Assembly: GCA_026708965.1 (NCBI GenBank) | Contig: JAPOTY010000028.1 | Location: forward strand, 1 to 32,159 | From: Gammaproteobacteria bacterium | GTDB taxonomy: Bacteria; Pseudomonadota; Gammaproteobacteria; Steroidobacterales; Foliamicaceae | Length of the DNA stretch: 32,159 nt | Direction of reading: 5' to 3' | Shown here: positions 7,773 through 15,505 of the stretch, piece by piece | Layout: every line of letters starts with the position of its first letter | Position numbering within the stretch: the stretch's first letter is position 1 | Made by a program: the position numbers and the translations under genes | Notes under the pieces: model-generated | Told to the model about the DNA's origin: nothing | What the model saw: the letters and a program-made list of their open reading frames with translations, nothing else | The model's database searches: none

Positions 7773-7882
7773 GCCTGTTTGCGCGTTCCCCTCTCGCGGG
7801 AGGCGCATGAACCCATCCATGGGGCTTGGCGGCGACATCCCTGTCGCCGACACTCCCGCGAGAGGGGAACGCGCAAACAGGC
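7773..7882. repeat. Variable-arm palindromic element B1
   Basis: Perfect 30-nt inverted arms at 7773-7802 and 7853-7882 enclose a 50-nt core (7803-7852). The core begins GCGCATGAACCCATCC and contains its own small palindrome (CGGCGAC..GTCGCCG). The arms are nearly the same as those of 12825-12925 but differ at two positions that change on both arms together. The right arm is followed by GCGAACCCGAAGCG. It ends 20 bases before the stop codon of the reverse-strand TonB-dependent receptor. Confidence 0.95.
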
Positions 7883-7901
7883 GAACCCGAAGCGAAGCGT
7901 A

Positions 7902-10340
7902 TTAGAAGGCGGCGGCCAGCTTAAGACCCACTTCGCGCTTGTACGGCAGAGGCGCGAAGGTCTTGCGGTGGGGCAGGCCGAATATGCTGGTGGTGCCGCC
8001 TGCCGTGAGGTAGCTTAAATCATTCGTCAGGTTATTGGCGTACAGCTCAACCGAGAAGGTGTCGCCAAAGTCCGCATGCAGCCGGGCGTTGATCTTCCAA
8101 TGGCCTTCCACCGAGTTGTAGTTGAAATTATCGATATAGAACTGCCCCTGGTAAATTCCATCAACCCGCATCCACAAGCCGTTGGCCATGCCGATCAGCG
8201 AATCCAGCTGGAGCACCGCGGACAGGCTCCCGGTCCATTCCGGGATATAGCGCGGCCGCCCGCCGGTGGCGGAAATCTGCTCCCCGACGCTCAGCGTTGG
8301 AGGCGGCGCAAGCACTGCCGTGGCCACCGAACCGGTGCCGGCGAAATCGGTGAACTCCACATCGTTGAAAGTCACGCCGCCGCTTAAGCCAAACCACTCG
8401 CTCAGCATCAGATCGAACTCGGCTTCCAGGCCGGTGATCTCGGCATCGCCGGGAATATAGGCCGCGACAAACAGCGGCGCCGGACTCAACTCGAAGAAAG
8501 TCTGGTTCTCCCAATCCATGAAGTAGGCGGAAAGCGCGTAGTCCAGCCAGCCGCCCACGCGCTGCTTGAAGCCCGCCTCGAAAGCCGAAAGCGCCTGCTT
8601 GGGGGTGAAGTCGCCAAGAGCCAAGGGCACCCCCGTGGCGGCGCCGTAGTCCTCCGCATTGGTGTCGTTGCCCTGAAGATTGCTTCTTGAGTAATGGGCG
8701 TAGAGATTGGCGTTTTCCGAAGGCTGCCAGGAAATAATCAGGCGCGGCATGAAGGCGCTGTATTTCTGGTCCACATCCACGGTCGCGGTGGCGTCGATCC
8801 GTTGCGCCACCGAAACGCCGTCATAGACGATGGTTTGGGTGTCGGTGTTCCAGCGCCCCTCCAGCGACAGCGTCCACCGGTCGCTGAGCGCATAGTCCAG
8901 CGAGCCGAACACGCCGAAATTCTCGCCATCCTGGAAATTAAGGTTGTTGGCGGCGCCGAATTGCGCGAAGTCCGTCTCCCGGTTGTCCTGCGAGTAGTAA
9001 CTGGCGCCAACCATGTAGTTGAACCGCTCCCCGGCCTGCGGCGTATAGCGGAGCTCCGTATAGGTATCGCGCACCCAGCCAGCCCGCCCGGTCAGCCAGG
9101 GGCTGCCGGCGCCCCGGAAGAAAAATGCCGCCGGCGTGCCGAAGCTGTTGTCAAGCAGCCGCCAGCTTGAGGACTCCCCGCGAGCGAATTGAGCGCTTAG
9201 GACCGCCTGGTTCGCCAACTCGTATTCGCCGGACACGTCAACCCGCCACAGCTCATAGGTGTTGCCCAGCCCGTCCGGCGGGTCAACGATAGCGAGATCT
9301 TCCATTTCCGGCGGCAGAGTCGTAACGAAGGACCAGGAATTGGAGAACTGGAACAGCGGCGTGCTGTCCGTGATCCTGCCAACCTCGGAAAGATTCGGCG
9401 GCACCGCGTCCCAATCGGGAACCGAGCCGCAAAACAGGCTGCGCACGGATTGCGACAGATCCGTGGTGAAAGTGCCGCCGTTGCCGCCGCCCACGGGCCG
9501 GATGGCGCCGGAATAGCTGCGGTTGCAGCTTCCGGGCGCGTCCGGACCGACTTGCGACTGAAGCTGCATGGTGTCGTCGGAATCCACATAGAAGCCCGAA
9601 ACTTGGAAGCTGAAGGTTTCCGATACCTCGAACGTGGCCAGGCCGGTCATGGCGGTGGTGTTCTGCTCGCCGTTGGGGTCGCCGTTGCGGAAGTGGTAGT
9701 TGGCGCCCACCTTCTCCTGCATCACCGCCACCCGCACGCCCACGCTGTCGCTGAGCGGCCCGCCCAGCGCGGCGGTCACGTTATGGCTGCTATCGTCCGA
9801 TCCCGACCACGACAACGATACCTTGCCGCTCACCTCGTCGCCCGGCCTGGCGGGAATATAGTTGACCGCGCCGGCAAAGGTATTGCGGCCGAAAAACGCG
9901 GTTTGCGGCCCTTTCAGAATCTCCACCCGTTCCAGGTCGATCAGCGGCAGGATGCCGGCGCCGTCGGAGATATAGCCGCCGTTCCAGAACACCGAACCGG
10001 CCCGCGAGGCAGGGCTTTCCACCTGAACGCCCAGCCCGCGGAAGCGGATATTGGGATTATTCCGCCCGCCTCCTCCGCCTTGGCTGATATTCTGGAAAGT
10101 GAAGCCGGTGGTGACCGCGGACAGCTGCTCGATGGTGTTCATGCCCAGTTCGTCGAGGTCGTCCTGGGTGTAGGCCGATACCGACAACGGAATCTCCAGC
10201 ACCGACTCGTCGCGCTTGCGCGCGGTGACCACGATTTCCTCGAATTCCTGAGCGGCTATATCCTGAATGCCCATCAGGGCGGCGGCGCCAACGGCCGCGG
10301 CGGCGGAAAGCCGACGGAAGAAGCAGGTGCGAACGGTCAT
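7902..10340 (-). CDS. TonB-dependent outer membrane receptor
   Basis: 812 residues from ATG 10340; the longer open frame to 10406 was rejected because a signal peptide begins at MTVRTCFFRR. Residues 1-30 form that signal peptide (cleavage near IAA|QE), followed by a TonB box EEIVVTA (34-40) and a plug domain with IEQLSAVTTGFTF, NIRFRGLG and VEILKGPQTAFFGRNTFAGAVN. A 22-strand barrel region ends in the outer-membrane C-terminal Phe (REVGLKLAAAF). It would take up a large substrate across the outer membrane with TonB/ExbBD energy. The ligand is unknown and no substrate-processing genes adjoin it. An unusual run of five glycines precedes RNNPNIRFRG. Confidence 0.95.
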   Translation of the reverse strand: MTVRTCFFRRLSAAAAVGAAALMGIQDIAAQEFEEIVVTARKRDESVLEIPLSVSAYTQDDLDELGMNTIEQLSAVTTGFTFQNISQGGGGGRNNPNIRFRGLGVQVESPASRAGSVFWNGGYISDGAGILPLIDLERVEILKGPQTAFFGRNTFAGAVNYIPARPGDEVSGKVSLSWSGSDDSSHNVTAALGGPLSDSVGVRVAVMQEKVGANYHFRNGDPNGEQNTTAMTGLATFEVSETFSFQVSGFYVDSDDTMQLQSQVGPDAPGSCNRSYSGAIRPVGGGNGGTFTTDLSQSVRSLFCGSVPDWDAVPPNLSEVGRITDSTPLFQFSNSWSFVTTLPPEMEDLAIVDPPDGLGNTYELWRVDVSGEYELANQAVLSAQFARGESSSWRLLDNSFGTPAAFFFRGAGSPWLTGRAGWVRDTYTELRYTPQAGERFNYMVGASYYSQDNRETDFAQFGAANNLNFQDGENFGVFGSLDYALSDRWTLSLEGRWNTDTQTIVYDGVSVAQRIDATATVDVDQKYSAFMPRLIISWQPSENANLYAHYSRSNLQGNDTNAEDYGAATGVPLALGDFTPKQALSAFEAGFKQRVGGWLDYALSAYFMDWENQTFFELSPAPLFVAAYIPGDAEITGLEAEFDLMLSEWFGLSGGVTFNDVEFTDFAGTGSVATAVLAPPPTLSVGEQISATGGRPRYIPEWTGSLSAVLQLDSLIGMANGLWMRVDGIYQGQFYIDNFNYNSVEGHWKINARLHADFGDTFSVELYANNLTNDLSYLTAGGTTSIFGLPHRKTFAPLPYKREVGLKLAAAF

Positions 10341-10371
10341 ATTTGATTCCCTCGGAGTGAATTCCTTGAGT

Positions 10372-10394
10372 ATTCCCGGCAAAAAAGCGGGAAT
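10372..10394. other. Stem-loop in the TonB-receptor leader
   Basis: ATTCCCG (10372-10378) pairs with CGGGAAT (10388-10394) around an A-rich 9-nt loop, so the reverse-strand transcript carries a U-rich loop. It sits 32 bases upstream of the receptor start. A reverse-strand TATACT (10416-10421) further upstream could be the -10. The stem could bind a regulator or shape the leader RNA; nothing identifies which. Confidence 0.3.
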
Positions 10395-10577
10395 TGAGTT
10401 TCCCAATGCTGGCTGAGTATATGCTGATCGGCGCGGCGCGCAAACTCGCGCCTGAATGCGCTCGCATCAATCCGCGGCGCTGGTTCGCCCGGCGCCGGGC
10501 GGCAAACGGTTGAACGCGCGGCCATGCCCACGGATAGAATTTCCGCCTTGATTCACGGTCGATCCAGTCCAGCATCC

Positions 10578-11618
10578 ATGGCCAACAACGATTTCCCCCA
10601 CCGCAGCGATCCAAGGGCCTTGGAGCAGGTGGCGGGCGAGTACGGCTTGCGCGCCGTGGCGCTGGAATCTATCGACCACGGGCTGATCAACCGCACCTGG
10701 CGGGTGCGCGCCAGCGATGGCGAGAGCTACGCGCTGCAGCGATTGAGCGCCATCCTAGGCGCCGAGGTCCATCCCGATATCGAGGCCGTATCGGCGCATA
10801 TCGCCGCCAAGGGCATGCCCACGCCGCGCCTGCTGCGCACCGCCGGCGGCGATCTTTGCGTGAAGCGCGAGGACGGCATCTGGCGGATGCTCACCTGGCT
10901 GGAGGGCGAATTCCGCAACCGGCTTGAGAGCGCCGCGCAGGCCGCGCAGGCCGGCGCGCTGCTGGCGCGTTTCCACTGCGCGCTGGACGATTTCGATCAG
11001 CCCTTCGCCAGCAAACGCCGTCCGATCCACGAGCCGTCCCGGCGGTTTGCCGAACTCGACCGGGCGCTGGCCGGCCATCCGGATCATCCTCTGCGCGCAG
11101 AGGCCGATGCGCTGCGCCGCCGAACCTTGGCGATCGCGGCCGGCCTGCCGCCCATGCCGCGCACGCCGCTGCGGGTGGCGCACGGCGACCCGAAAATCAA
11201 CAATATGCTGTTCACGCCCGAGGGCGAAGGCTTGGCGATGGTGGATCTGGACTCCCTGGGCCGCCTGAGCCTGCCCTACGAGCTGGGCGACGCCTTTCGT
11301 TCGTGGTGCAACCCGGCCGGCGAGGACAGCGAGGACACGGCGTTCTCCGCCGAGCTGTTCGAGGCCGCGCGCGCAGCCTATCTCGACGTGGCCTCCTTCG
11401 TGACCGAGGAGGAGCGATCCTCTCTGGTGAATGCCACACTGTGGATCACGCTGGAGCTCGCTACGCGCTTCGCCGCCGATATCCTCAATAACCGCTACTT
11501 CGGCTGGGACCCGAAACGCTTCGCCTCGCGCGCCGAGCACAACCTGGTGCGCGCCCGCGGCCAGCTCCGCCTGGCCGAATCGCTGCTCGCCATTCGCGGG
11601 CAGCTGGACTGCGGGTAA
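10578..11618 (+). CDS. Aminoglycoside phosphotransferase-family small-molecule kinase
   Basis: 346 residues from ATG 10578 (MANNDFPHRS); an upstream in-frame ATG at 10524 is less likely because the intervening residues look non-coding. Kinase signature motifs are present: LINRTWRVRASDGESYALQR in the N-lobe, the Brenner motif HGDPKINNML with His202 and Asp204, and MVDLDSLG with Asp223. The layout resembles N-acetylhexosamine 1-kinase and homoserine/choline-kinase-like members rather than resistance enzymes, so a sugar or amino alcohol is the probable phosphate acceptor. Only 7 bases separate it from the xdhC-like gene, so they probably form an operon. I would not call antibiotic resistance. 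Confidence 0.75.
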   Translation: MANNDFPHRSDPRALEQVAGEYGLRAVALESIDHGLINRTWRVRASDGESYALQRLSAILGAEVHPDIEAVSAHIAAKGMPTPRLLRTAGGDLCVKREDGIWRMLTWLEGEFRNRLESAAQAAQAGALLARFHCALDDFDQPFASKRRPIHEPSRRFAELDRALAGHPDHPLRAEADALRRRTLAIAAGLPPMPRTPLRVAHGDPKINNMLFTPEGEGLAMVDLDSLGRLSLPYELGDAFRSWCNPAGEDSEDTAFSAELFEAARAAYLDVASFVTEEERSSLVNATLWITLELATRFAADILNNRYFGWDPKRFASRAEHNLVRARGQLRLAESLLAIRGQLDCG

Positions 11619-11625
11619 CGCGATC

Positions 11626-12612
11626 ATGGCGCTTAAGCATCTGATCGAGCGTTTTGAGGAGTGGCGGGGCTTTAACGAGCGCCTAGTGCTGGGCACGGTG
11701 TACGAGACGGCGGGCTCGACCTACTCGAAGGCGGGCGCGCGGGTGCTGATCGACGGCGAGGGCAACTACCAGGGGCTGGTGAGCGGCGGCTGCCTGGAGG
11801 GCGACCTGGCCGAGCATGCCGCCGCCGTGCTGGCCTCCGGCAAGGCGCGTTCGGTGTGCTACGACATGCGCGGCGAGCACGATATCCTGTTCGGCACGGG
11901 GGTGGGCTGCGACGGGATGCTGAAGGTGCTGCTGCAGCCGCTATCGGGCGGTGGCGGCGCTCCCTGGGCGCCGCTGGCGCGGATGGCGGCGCTGGCGATG
12001 GGCACGGAAGCCTCGCGCTGCGCGGTGGTGGTGGAGGGCGAAGCGGCGCCGCTGGGCGACACGTTCATCGACGAAGAGGTGCCGGCCGAGCATCCCGATG
12101 GCCTTCATGCGCTTGGGAATCCGGCGCGCAAGGTGCTTGTTTATCCGCTGCATCCGATCCCGCGGCTGCTGGTGCTGGGCGCTGGCGTGGATGCCGTGCC
12201 GCTGGTGGCGTTCGCTGAACGGCTGGGCTGGCGGGTCACGGTTTGCGATCACCGCCGCGCTTACTTGGAGCGGGGCGATCTGGGCGCGGCCGAGAAGATG
12301 ATCGAGCTGCGCCCTGAGCGCCTGGCCGAACGCATTGAGCTGAGCGGCTGGGCGGCCTGCGTGGTGATGAGCCATCATCTGGCCTCGGACCGCGCCTACT
12401 TGGCGGCGCTGGCGAACCAGCCGATTCCGTGGGTGGGCGTGCTCGGCCCCAAGGCGCGCCGCGAGCGCTTGCTCAAGGAGCTCGGCGACGACGCAGGCGA
12501 TCTCCGAGACCAGCTGCGCGGCCCGGTGGGCCTGGACATCGGCGCCAACGACCCCGCCTCCATCGCCCTCTCGATCATGGCCGAACTCACCGCCCACCTC
12601 CCCTCCCCCTAA
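11626..12612 (+). CDS. XdhC/CoxI family protein (molybdenum-cofactor maturation)
   Basis: 328 residues. The N-terminal XdhC_CoxI domain carries LGTVYETAGSTYSKAGARVLI and LVSGGCLEGDL with Cys56. The C-terminal Rossmann domain begins near residue 183 (LLVLGAGVDAVPLVAFAERLGWRVTVCDHR). Characterised XdhC binds molybdenum cofactor and helps sulfurate and insert it into xanthine dehydrogenase-type enzymes. No molybdoenzyme structural gene is in the window, but moaC and mobA lie 5-6 kb downstream. The gene follows the kinase by 7 bases and ends at a convergent junction filled with palindromic elements. Family assignment is strong; the client enzyme is unknown. Confidence 0.85.
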   Translation: MALKHLIERFEEWRGFNERLVLGTVYETAGSTYSKAGARVLIDGEGNYQGLVSGGCLEGDLAEHAAAVLASGKARSVCYDMRGEHDILFGTGVGCDGMLKVLLQPLSGGGGAPWAPLARMAALAMGTEASRCAVVVEGEAAPLGDTFIDEEVPAEHPDGLHALGNPARKVLVYPLHPIPRLLVLGAGVDAVPLVAFAERLGWRVTVCDHRRAYLERGDLGAAEKMIELRPERLAERIELSGWAACVVMSHHLASDRAYLAALANQPIPWVGVLGPKARRERLLKELGDDAGDLRDQLRGPVGLDIGANDPASIALSIMAELTAHLPSP

Positions 12613-12639
12613 CCAAACGCCACACATTTCGCCCCCCCC

Positions 12640-12678
12640 CTCTTCCGGCAGGCGCATGCAATCTGGGCGCTTCGATCC
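12640..12678. repeat. Orphan half element and motif before element A2
   Basis: CTCTTCCGGCAGGCGCATG resembles an arm end joined to the start of a core, without a partner. It is followed by GGCGCTTCGATCCGCCC (12666-12682), one mismatch from 7614-7630. The same order (half element, motif, element A, element B) occurs at 7562-7882. Confidence 0.5.
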
Positions 12679-12785
12679 GCCCACTGCTTGCTTCCTTCTT
12701 CCGGGAGACGCATGGACCCTCCATGGGCTTGGTTCCGCCATCCCTGGCTCCACATACTCCCGGAAGAAGGAAGCAAGCAGTGGGC
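12679..12785. repeat. Variable-arm palindromic element A2
   Basis: Perfect 29-nt arms at 12679-12707 and 12757-12785 are identical to those of A1, with a 49-nt core (12708-12756) that differs at one base. It is the first element of the second A-B cassette, 5052 bases from A1. It lies between the convergent xdhC-like and carbonic-anhydrase genes. Confidence 0.95.
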
Positions 12786-12824
12786 TTGGGAGTGCCGGTC
12801 CTTTTAGGGTCTGCGCCAACCAAA

Positions 12825-12925
12825 GCCTCTATGCGCGTTCCCCTCTCGCGGGAGCGTTGGAGCCATGGATGGCGGAACCGAGCCAAGGATGGCGTCTCCC
12901 GCGAGAGGGGAACGCGCATAGAGGC
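12825..12925. repeat. Variable-arm palindromic element B2 with inverted core
   Basis: Perfect 30-nt arms at 12825-12854 and 12896-12925 flank a 41-nt core (12855-12895) reading CGTTGGAGCCATGGATGGCG then GAACCGAGCCAAGGATGGCG. Compared with B1, the outer arm has CTAT in place of GTTT, with the matching change on the other arm. The core is in the opposite orientation. GCGAACCCGAAGCG follows (12924-12937), as it does after B1. Confidence 0.95.
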
Positions 12926-12973
12926 GAACCCGAAGCGTCCTTCGCGGGATTGAGGCGGCTTGGGGCGGGAGGG

Positions 12974-13489
12974 TTAGGCTGGGCGGAGCTGGGCGCGGAA
13001 GCGGCGGGCGTTGCGGACGTAGATGCGGGCGCCGCGCGCCACCTCGGCGCGTTCTTCGTCGCTGAGCAAGCGAACCTGGCGGCCCGGCACGCCCATGATG
13101 AGGCTGCCCGGCGGGTAGGAGCGGCCTTCCGGCAGCAGCGCGCCGGCCGCCACTAGGCTATGCGCGCCAACGCGCGAGCCGTTCAGCAGGATGGCGCCCA
13201 TGCCAACGGTGCAGCCGTCTTCCACCGCGCAGCCGTGCAGAATCACGCGATGCCCCACGGTCACATCCTCGCCAACCGCGACGGGGAAGCCCGGATCCGT
13301 GTGCGCCACCGAGCCGTCCTGGATATTGCTGCGGGCGCCAATGCGGATAGGCTCGTTATCGCCGCGCAGCGCGGCACCGAACCATACGCTGCTGTGCTCG
13401 CCGAGTTCAACATCGCCGATCACCGCCGCGTCCGGGGCGATGAAAAGCGCCGCCGAGCGCGGCGCGAGATCGCCCAAGCGGTAAATCAC
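12974..13489 (-). CDS. Gamma-class carbonic anhydrase-like hexapeptide protein (YrdA/PaaY type)
   Basis: 171 residues of left-handed beta-helix sequence with hexapeptide periodicity and a C-terminal helix. The three zinc-binding histidines of the gamma-carbonic-anhydrase family are in place: SVAHTD (His63) and VTVGHRVILHG (His80 and His85). Relatives form trimers; some hydrate CO2, PaaY has thioesterase activity, and many are untested. I chose GTG 13489 because it overlaps the gpmA stop as GTGA and GGGAG lies upstream. The alternative ATG at 13531 would add 14 atypical residues read from within gpmA. It is the last gene of the reverse-strand central-carbon block. Confidence 0.85.
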   Translation of the reverse strand: MIYRLGDLAPRSAALFIAPDAAVIGDVELGEHSSVWFGAALRGDNEPIRIGARSNIQDGSVAHTDPGFPVAVGEDVTVGHRVILHGCAVEDGCTVGMGAILLNGSRVGAHSLVAAGALLPEGRSYPPGSLIMGVPGRQVRLLSDEERAEVARGARIYVRNARRFRAQLRPA

Positions 13490-14184
13490 TGCGACGCTCC
13501 CAAGTCGATGCGCGCCGGCGCCCGCAGGCACGCGCCGAAGCGGTAAAGGATCGGCGCGCCGGTGGGAATTTCCAACCGCACGATATCGCGGTCGGAAATA
13601 TTTTCCAGCAGTTTCATCAGCGCCCTCAGGCTGTTGCCATGCGCCGACACCAGCGTGCAGCGGCCAGCTTCGATATCCGCCGCGATGCGGCTTTCCCAGT
13701 AGGGCCGGACCCGGTCCAGCGTGTCCTTGAGCGACTCCGCGGCCGGCGGCGCCTCAAGATCGGCGTAGCGGGGATCGTTGCGCGGATGGCGGGAGTCGTC
13801 CGGCTCCAGCGGCGGCGGCGGCGTGGCGTAGGAACGGCGCCATATCCTCACCTGCGCCTCGCCGTGCTTGGCCATGGTCTCGGCCTTGTTCAGCCCCTGC
13901 AGCGCGCCGTAGTGGCGCTCGTTCAAACGCCAGCTTCGATGCACCGGGACCGCGCCGCCGCCCAGCTCGCCAAGCATCAGCTTCAGCGTCCGCTCGGCGC
14001 GCAGCAGCATGGAGGTGTGCGCCACCTCGGGCGCCAGGCCCGAGGCGCGCAGCAGGCGGCCGGCATGGCGGGCCTCTTCCTCGCCCGCAGGGCTTAGGTC
14101 CACATCGGTCCAGCCGGTGAAGCGGTTCTCGCGGTTCCACAGGCTTTCGCCGTGGCGGCAGAGGATCAGCGCGCCCAGCGCCAC
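13486..14184 (-). CDS. gpmA: 2,3-bisphosphoglycerate-dependent phosphoglycerate mutase
   Basis: 232 residues, close to the usual length for dPGM. It interconverts 3- and 2-phosphoglycerate in glycolysis and gluconeogenesis through a phosphohistidine. Visible motifs are LCRHGESLWNRENRFTGWTDVDLS with the phosphorylated His11, LNERHYGALQGLNKAE, WRRSYATPPPPL and the second catalytic His in VSAHGNSLRALMK. It lies 69 bases after the E2 gene on the same strand, and its stop overlaps the carbonic-anhydrase start by four bases. Clustering with the E1/E2 genes puts the glycolysis end next to pyruvate oxidation. Confidence 0.95.
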   Translation of the reverse strand: MALGALILCRHGESLWNRENRFTGWTDVDLSPAGEEEARHAGRLLRASGLAPEVAHTSMLLRAERTLKLMLGELGGGAVPVHRSWRLNERHYGALQGLNKAETMAKHGEAQVRIWRRSYATPPPPLEPDDSRHPRNDPRYADLEAPPAAESLKDTLDRVRPYWESRIAADIEAGRCTLVSAHGNSLRALMKLLENISDRDIVRLEIPTGAPILYRFGACLRAPARIDLGASQ

Positions 14185-14253
14185 GTTATTCCGATAGCGC
14201 CGGAGCCAAGCGCTCGCAAGGCCCGGCTGCCGACCTGCCGGCGCAGGAGGGCT

Positions 14254-15489
14254 TCACGAGGCCTGCATCAGGTCCGCCACCACCGCGCTCAAAAACCGCG
14301 CCGCTTCGGCGCCGGCCACGCAGCGGTGATCGAAGGTGAGCGAAAGCGGCAGCATGCGCCGGATCGCGATCGCGCCGCTCAGCGCCACCACCTCCTCGCG
14401 AGCCGCGCCGCTGCCCAGGATGGCCACGGTGGGCGGCACCATCAGCGGCGTGGCGTAGCGCGAAGAGCCGCCAGCGATATTCGACAAGGTGATCGTGTAG
14501 CCGCGCACTTCCTCGGGCGTGAGCGTGCGCTCCGCGCCGGCCTGCTTCAGCCGCGCCACCTCGCCGCGCAGCTCGTCGAGGCTGCGCTGGTGGGCATTCG
14601 GGATCGATGCCACGATCAGGCCGTGGGGCGTATGCATGGCAAGCCCCATGTTCACGTTTTCGGACATGGACAGCAAGCCGGCTTCGGCGCTGAAAGTGCC
14701 GTTCAGGCGCGGTTCGGCGCGGCAGCCGGCCACCATGGCGCGGATCAGCCTGGGAGTGAAATCGCGCGGCCGCTTCCAGTCGTGGATATCGGCATCGTCC
14801 ATTACCGTGCACAAGGCCGCTTCGCTGTGCGCGGCGGTCATGCTCTTGAACATGGCCCGGCGCGGGCCGGTGAGTTTTTCCTGGCCCGAAGCGAGGGCAT
14901 CAGGGGCGAGGGCGGCATCTTGCCCTCCACGAGAGCCGGGAGCTTTCGCTGCCGGGCCGGACGAGGGAGCGCCCCGTTGGCCCGCTCCGTTTTGCCCAGC
15001 GGCCTTTGCGATATCTTTCGCCGTGATCCGGCCCTGCGGCCCGGAGCCTTCGATCAACGCGATATCCACTCCCAATTCGCGGGCCAGCGCGCGCACCGAA
15101 GGCGCGGCCTTCACCCGCCGCCCGCGCGGCGCCGCAGAGCTGGATTGCGTGGTGTCGCTGAGCACCAGTCCGCTGGCCGGCAGCTCGCCCACCACGCCGG
15201 GCGCCTTGCCTTCGGAGGAGGGCGCAAGCCCTCGTTCCCGGGCATCGTCGTGCTGGCCCGTGTCGAAGCGCGCCAGCACGTCGCCCACCGGAATCACGTC
15301 GCCCGGCTCGCCATGCAGCGAGAGCACGCGGCCCGACACCGGCGAGGGCACTTCCACCACGGCCTTGTCGGTCTCCACCGACAGCAGGGGCTGATTCAAT
15401 TCGATATGCTGATCGGCGCCCACATGCCACTCGACGATTTCCGCTTCGGTCAATCCCTCGCCCAAATCCGGCAATTTGAACTCTTTCAT
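14254..15489 (-). CDS. 2-oxoacid dehydrogenase E2 component (dihydrolipoamide acyltransferase)
   Basis: 411 residues from ATG 15489 (MKEFKLPDLGEGL). One lipoyl domain (about 1-76) carries the lipoylated Lys42 in VETDKAVVEVP. A Pro/Ala/Gly-rich linker leads to a peripheral subunit-binding domain (KAAPSVRALARELGVDIALI, then GPQGRITAKDI). The catalytic domain (about 185-411) ends with FDHRCVAGAEAARFL. It transfers the acyl group from lipoyl to CoA in the E1-E2-E3 complex. Catalytic His388 is present, but the usual Asp of HRxxDG is Ala392. Some gammaproteobacterial E2 proteins have other residues there. It lies 16 bases after E1beta; no E3 (lpd) gene is nearby. The substrate could be pyruvate or branched-chain oxoacids. 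Confidence 0.9.
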   Translation of the reverse strand: MKEFKLPDLGEGLTEAEIVEWHVGADQHIELNQPLLSVETDKAVVEVPSPVSGRVLSLHGEPGDVIPVGDVLARFDTGQHDDARERGLAPSSEGKAPGVVGELPASGLVLSDTTQSSSAAPRGRRVKAAPSVRALARELGVDIALIEGSGPQGRITAKDIAKAAGQNGAGQRGAPSSGPAAKAPGSRGGQDAALAPDALASGQEKLTGPRRAMFKSMTAAHSEAALCTVMDDADIHDWKRPRDFTPRLIRAMVAGCRAEPRLNGTFSAEAGLLSMSENVNMGLAMHTPHGLIVASIPNAHQRSLDELRGEVARLKQAGAERTLTPEEVRGYTITLSNIAGGSSRYATPLMVPPTVAILGSGAAREEVVALSGAIAIRRMLPLSLTFDHRCVAGAEAARFLSAVVADLMQAS

Positions 15490-15505
15490 TGAATATTTCC
15501 CATCA

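Noticed and set aside
7627-7882. CRISPR array
   Set aside because: Repeats are inverted pairs with different arms, not regularly spaced direct repeats, and no cas genes are present.
7281-8018. Forward open frame crossing the convergent repeats
   Set aside because: It crosses two perfect palindromes and the antisense of the TonB receptor and resembles no family.
10524-10577. Upstream ATG of the kinase gene
   Set aside because: The extra residues (MPTDRISALIHGRSSPAS) lack similarity to the family and no Shine-Dalgarno precedes it.
13490-13531. ATG start for the carbonic-anhydrase-like gene
   Set aside because: GTG 13489 forms a GTGA overlap with gpmA and matches the family N-terminus better.
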